Shown: piece after piece, positions 60,755 through 64,000 of the stretch
Layout: every line of letters starts with the position of its first letter
How positions within the stretch are numbered: the stretch's first letter is position 1
Source: Anaerocolumna jejuensis DSM 15929
GTDB taxonomy: Bacteria; Bacillota; Clostridia; Lachnospirales; Lachnospiraceae
Assembly: GCF_900142215.1 (NCBI RefSeq)
Contig: NZ_FRAC01000015.1
Location: 124,001-188,000 of the forward strand
DNA length: 64,000 bases
Direction of reading: 5' to 3'
Made by a program: the position numbers and the translations under genes
The notes under the pieces: generated by a model
The model's input: only the letters and a program-made list of their open reading frames with translations
Database searches by the model: none
Told to the model about the DNA's origin: nothing

Positions 60755-60860
60755 TGTTACTTATATTCATATACAATATGACATATTGTTTTACTTTCAG
60801 ATGAATTTTTATCATTTTTATTTACTAAAATTGAGACTGATTTTAAAGTAAGGTTGTTGT
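60755..60860 (-). promoter_or_regulatory. Duplicated upstream region, copy 2
   Basis: ACAATATGACATATTGTTTT and AATTTTTATCATTTTTATTT followed by GAGACTGATTTTAAAG match copy 1 at 58436 in order and spacing. It lies in the 560-base gap 60558-61119 upstream of toxin 1. A third TGTCATATTC word (gene sense) lies at 61065-61074. No gene is visible in the gap. Confidence 0.5.
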
Positions 60861-60957
60861 TCCAGTTTTTACAATTCTGTCTCCTTCTTCAAAACAGTAG
60901 GATCGAAAATATTGCAGGTTAATGACGTATGGATGGTCACACAGCCTTTCAGCAAAA

Positions 60958-60980
60958 AAACACCGGCTGTTCCGGCGTTT
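60958..60980 (-). terminator. Terminator of the upstream toxin cluster
   Basis: AAACACCGG with CCGGCGTTT (one G-U pair in the minus-strand RNA), loop CTGTT, followed by T7 on the minus strand. It is a relative of the terminator at 58626, further evidence that the whole cassette was duplicated. Confidence 0.8.
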
Positions 60981-61119
60981 AGGGTGCATTCTATAAATTC
61001 TCAGAGTTATTTGTTGTATATGGGGTAAATTTCATGATTTTATATTAGATTTAATATCACAATCGAATATGACATATGCTCCTAGACCATTTATAAAGAA
61101 CCGAAAGTAGAATCAAGAT

Positions 61120-61412
61120 TTATGGCATGGGCTTTTTAAGTTCCTCAATAACGCCCCAGTCAAACACAGAAAAAACAATAATTTCATCTTCAGAAACGAG
61201 TCCAATTGAATGGTTGTATAATAGTAAAATCCATTATGAGTTGTTCATAAAATCTTTGTATTAATTCTGGCAAGTTAACCCAATGGTTTTTAATTACAAA
61301 AGTTCTCTTATTTTGTTTTAAAAAGAAACTTCCGTGCCTTAATTTACGGAAAAAGCTCCACAAGCTCCTTGACAATATCAAGAGAACACTATACCTCTTT
61401 CAAAGTATACAT
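61120..61412 (-). pseudogene. Decayed small gene, probable former immunity gene
   Basis: From the ATG at 61412 the frame reads MYTLKEV then TAG. LDIVKELVELFP follows in a second frame, LRHGSFFLKQNKRTF and NHWVNLPELIQRFYEQLIMD in a third, and SIGLVSEDEIIVFSVFDWGV to a TAA at 61120. One nonsense codon and at least two frameshifts interrupt a protein of about 95 residues. Position right after an intact small gene in a toxin cluster suggests an immunity gene that lost its toxin. Confidence 0.65.
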
Positions 61413-61414
61413 TA

Positions 61415-61828
61415 TTATCTCTTTTCTATATACTTAGTCCAATCAAGTGTGTTCAGATCAATATCCACAAGTATTTTTGTCAAACTCATAGCAAGGTCAA
61501 CTTCCACCTTAAAAATAACTTCAATAGCTTCTTCTGGACCATCACTAATAACAATATACTCTATTCCTGTTATTGAATCAACTTCAACTAATATAAGAGA
61601 GCCATTTCTCCATTTCCAATGAAAATTAGGTTTTATAGTTTTAGGTAATAATGTTACTTTAACTTGCCAATTATTATTTTCATCTCTGTTTCCGTCAATT
61701 GACATACATTTTTCCAACCATTTGGGTTGCAATTCTTTAGGATGATTTTTCTCAAATGTCTCCTTTGCAATTTTGATAGCCATATCATAATCACACTTTA
61801 TATCTTTTTTAACTAAATTTTCATTCAT
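61415..61828 (-). CDS. Putative orphan immunity-type protein
   Basis: A 137-residue soluble protein (YDMAIKIAKETFEKNHPKEL; KPNFHWKWRNGSLILVEVDS; ending LNTLDWTKYIEKR). GGAGG lies 7 bases before the ATG. It starts 15 bases after the end of the orphan JAMM-type toxin module, the location of that module's cognate immunity gene, and it is intact while the toxin is broken. No family recognised. Confidence 0.65.
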   Translation of the reverse strand: MNENLVKKDIKCDYDMAIKIAKETFEKNHPKELQPKWLEKCMSIDGNRDENNNWQVKVTLLPKTIKPNFHWKWRNGSLILVEVDSITGIEYIVISDGPEEAIEVIFKVEVDLAMSLTKILVDIDLNTLDWTKYIEKR

Positions 61829-61843
61829 TATTAGCCTCCAAAC

Positions 61844-62429
61844 TTAATTATTATTGCCCCTATATAGTTTTGCCATAGCTTCACGTCTAATTTCCTGTCT
61901 AATGTCCTCAGTTAACCAAGGCTCTTGTCCAAAGGGTAACCACACATCACCCTCAGCACCGCAAACGGAACTTCTTTTTTGACCTAACAATTTCAAAAAT
62001 GGTTCATCTGCTGGACCAGGTTCAAGTGAATACCCAAAAGGATGAGTATGTCCAGAAAATTTCCCATAAACACCATTAATTAAATCATCATACATTTCTT
62101 GTGACACTCTAATTCGGTTTCCTTGACCCCTAAATATTAATCGTTGACCGCCTTTGGGTAAACATATTAAATTCGTCCCCTGTTACCCCTGTTAACTGGC
62201 GTAAATCGTTCATTGAAACTGATTTTTTAGAAATTATAGTCGTAGTGCCTGGCTCGTTAAGTAATTCAAGAAGTTCATGCTGCCTTTTATTTAAAGATGA
62301 CATTGATTTTAATTTGCCAAAGCCCTCACCAGAAGTACTTATTGTATGCCCCGAACCCTTAATAAGGTCTGCACTCTTTTCCAATTCACCCACTGCACCG
62401 GTATCATCCGCTAAACCTATGTTCTTTGC
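61844..62429 (-). pseudogene. Orphan toxin C-terminal module, JAMM/MPN-like, frameshifted
   Basis: The minus strand reads a hinge AKNIGLADDTGAVGELEK, homologous to the hinge before the variable domain of both LXG-like toxins. It is directly preceded by an in-frame stop. The domain continues SVSMNDLRQLTGVTGDEFNM to FTQRR, shifts frame near 62150, and resumes LIFRGQGNRIRVSQEMYDDL and GKFSGHTHPFGYSLEPGPAD to a normal stop. H-T-H-P followed by P-x-x-D resembles the JAMM metal site, with Gly for the usual Ser. One extra base explains the frameshift. There is no export domain and no start codon. Confidence 0.75.
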
Positions 62430-62467
62430 CTAGAAATTTTAATGAGCTGAAAATCACTTTACCAAAC

Positions 62468-62740
62468 TTATCCTTCGATAAATTCATATTTTGGAACTAT
62501 ATTTTTTAAATCATCATCATAAGTAACAAACCTAGCATTTTGGGGTGCCACTGCTCTACTAACATAAATTCCTTTTAAACATTCATTACACCAAATTTGT
62601 AAATATCCAATTTTTGTTTTCTTATCTCCAATGTATATATATTCCATCTCATTCTTACCACAATTAGGACATTTTATTTGATGTATACTATCAAAGTCAT
62701 TTGCTATTTGAGGTATTATATCTATCCATTCCTTTCTCAC
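62468..62740 (-). CDS. Zinc-ribbon small protein in the toxin cluster
   Basis: A 90-residue protein with a four-cysteine zinc ribbon: CPNCG near residue 24 and WCNEC near residue 50. The tail is acidic. GTG start with GGAGG 6 bases upstream. It lies between the immunity gene of toxin 2 and the orphan toxin module, so it may be a second immunity gene or an unrelated zinc-ribbon protein. Confidence 0.65.
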   Translation of the reverse strand: MRKEWIDIIPQIANDFDSIHQIKCPNCGKNEMEYIYIGDKKTKIGYLQIWCNECLKGIYVSRAVAPQNARFVTYDDDLKNIVPKYEFIEG

Positions 62741-62761
62741 TATTGTCCTCCGTATATAGTT

Positions 62762-63040
62762 CTATGAATTATAACTTGTCATGTCGGGTAGTTCCTCACC
62801 TTTTTTTATAAGTTTCAATATTTTTGAAGCTGAAGAAAGATACATTACCCTGTCAATTTCACTATCACTTACTCGTGATTGTATAATTTCATAGGTTTCT
62901 TTATTAATTCTAAACTCACCATATAACCTACCTTGTTCTCCATACTGATACACTACTGCATTGCCATCTTCATACTTTTTTCTTATAGAAACTGATAATC
63001 CGATAATATCACCTACTTTCCAAATACTTCTTTTGACCAA
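62762..63040 (-). CDS. Putative immunity protein for LXG-like toxin 2
   Basis: A 92-residue beta-rich protein (VKRSIWKVGDIIGLSVSIRK; GEQGRLYGEFRINKETYEII). The likely start is TTG at 63040 within the toxin 3' end (28-base overlap); no clear ribosome binding site, so translation probably depends on the toxin ribosomes. Its place matches the overlap pattern of the first cassette. Confidence 0.6.
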   Translation of the reverse strand: MVKRSIWKVGDIIGLSVSIRKKYEDGNAVVYQYGEQGRLYGEFRINKETYEIIQSRVSDSEIDRVMYLSSASKILKLIKKGEELPDMTSYNS

Positions 63041-64000
63041 TTAAACAATTCGTTAGCTTTAGCATGAGCAATTTCATAAGGTACATTATTGTCTCTCATA
63101 TACTTCAGTTCAAAGAGTTCATGATTTAATAGCGTAATATCGCTAGGCTCTGGAGTTCCTTTAATTAGCCTATCCCATGCTTCTGCTTGCCAATAATTTG
63201 CATCGAATAATCTAACAGAACCATCTGAAAATATATGTTGTTTAATAAATAAATGTTCTTTTATATCTTTCAAATCTTCTAATGAGAAATCCGTATTTTT
63301 AGCAATTTTGATGTAGTCATCATCCATCAATCTAAAACTATCATACATACTCTCACCAAGTTCTTCAAGACGGAAGTACTCTTCAACACTAATCTTGCTT
63401 AAAATATCATCTACTGCACCAGATGACATCGCTTCAAAAGCTGAGTCAGCTTTGAATCCATTAATAGGCTCTGCACTTTCTTTCAATACTCCCACTACAC
63501 TAGCATTATCCGCTAAACCTATGTTCTTTGTATTCTTATACTCCTCTTTTATAACATTCTCTAAATTATTTTGCAAGCCGGAATAATTTAATGACTTCCT
63601 ATATTTTAGTAAATTGTAAGATTTTTTGAATAAATTTACTATCTGTCCCGCCATTCCAACGGTAATGCAAACAGCCTCCGTTACATCCAAAGCCCCTGCA
63701 GTAAAGTTGGACAAGTCATTCATTGTTCCATTCCCATAGTTTTTCTGGCGTAATACATCCGATAGTGTATCCTGTTTACCGTAGATTTCTGCCAACGCCG
63801 GGTTTCCGTCCATTGCTGCTTCTGTCGCCTTATAGGAAGTTTTTACATTGACACAGCTGTTCAATGCAGCAATTCCGAATCCAACCGCAAGGCAAAAGCC
63901 AGTGAAAGTTGAGATAGGAAATGTAGCGGCAAATACCGCTACTGCCAAACATGCTTCCGCAATGGCTGCGATTTCCCCAATAACATACTTTCCTCCCTCA
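63013..64000 (-). CDS. LXG-like polymorphic toxin 2 (partial, N-terminus outside window)
   Basis: The frame is open to the right edge, so about 170 N-terminal residues are missing. The visible body (IFAATFP-type hydrophobic run, MDGNPALAEIYG, LSDVLRQKNYGNG, NFTAGALDVTEAVCITVG) is nearly the same as in toxin 1. After the hinge NIGLADNASVVG the C-terminal domain differs (SGAVDDILSKISVEEYFRLE; DITLLNHELFELKYMRDNN; AHAKANELFNWSKEVFGK). The H-E-x-x-E/AH pattern recurs in C-terminal toxin domains of LXG proteins; its biochemical activity is not known to me. Confidence 0.85.
   Translation of the reverse strand, partial: EGGKYVIGEIAAIAEACLAVAVFAATFPISTFTGFCLAVGFGIAALNSCVNVKTSYKATEAAMDGNPALAEIYGKQDTLSDVLRQKNYGNGTMNDLSNFTAGALDVTEAVCITVGMAGQIVNLFKKSYNLLKYRKSLNYSGLQNNLENVIKEEYKNTKNIGLADNASVVGVLKESAEPINGFKADSAFEAMSSGAVDDILSKISVEEYFRLEELGESMYDSFRLMDDDYIKIAKNTDFSLEDLKDIKEHLFIKQHIFSDGSVRLFDANYWQAEAWDRLIKGTPEPSDITLLNHELFELKYMRDNNVPYEIAHAKANELFNWSKEVFGK

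Noticed and set aside
61190..61381. 63-codon frame as an intact gene
   Set aside because: It is one frame of a longer interrupted gene whose other pieces are readable on both sides in other frames.

Overview
The window looks like chromosome of a low-GC, endospore-forming Clostridia bacterium, most likely Lachnospiraceae. The pointers are the dgt-dnaG-rpoD-trmK order, a SigH sporulation sigma factor beside tRNA-Thr, AT-rich spacers and Gram-positive secretion genes. The genus assignment is inference.

Layout. (1) 1-5365, minus strand: housekeeping operon dgt-dnaG-rpoD-trmK plus the start of one more gene, an SDR gene remnant and tRNA-Pro. (2) 5546-10561: queH, a lipoprotein, and a Gfo/Idh-type dehydrogenase plus sugar isomerase operon divergent from an AraC-type regulator and bracketed by two copies of an inverted-repeat element. 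(3) 10562-16575: a mosaic accessory island with tandem repeats, two copies of a small hairpin RNA cassette flanking a second dGTPase and its unknown partner, a restriction-like protein, a type I holin-like toxin with its antisense RNA, and a decayed tyrosine integrase next to tRNA-Thr. (4) 16576-17291: tRNA-Thr and sigH, followed by a 42-bp tandem repeat. (5) 17928-28593, minus: a type VIIb secretion (T7SSb) operon with EssC (three ATPase modules), an EsaB ubiquitin-like protein, a CpaE-like ATPase, WXG proteins, a TPR protein and a degenerate GGDEF membrane protein. (6) 28650-53241: a divergent Tad/type II-secretion-like locus with a CpaF-type ATPase, a TadC-like membrane protein, SAF/CpaB-like and TadZ-like proteins and six or more single-anchor pilin-like proteins. 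It also holds its own divergent sigma-70 factor, a degenerate M23-like protein and a triple-HTH regulator. (7) 53624-64000, minus: T7SS cargo. One operon holds WXG chaperone-like proteins, a zinc metallopeptidase candidate effector and a membrane protein. After it come tandem LXG-like polymorphic toxin/immunity cassettes, with an orphan frameshifted toxin C-terminal module and an immunity pseudogene between them.

How it may work together. The T7SSb operon would export WXG and LXG cargo from region 7. The Tad-like locus would build a second envelope-spanning machine. An exact 13-bp sequence (TTAATATGAYAGA, read on the + strand) lies upstream of six genes of region 6 and nowhere else I found. 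It is the best candidate for a dedicated promoter or operator, possibly read by the locus sigma factor or the triple-HTH protein. That combination (Tad-like machine, own sigma factor, own promoter word, next to a T7SS) is the most interesting system here.
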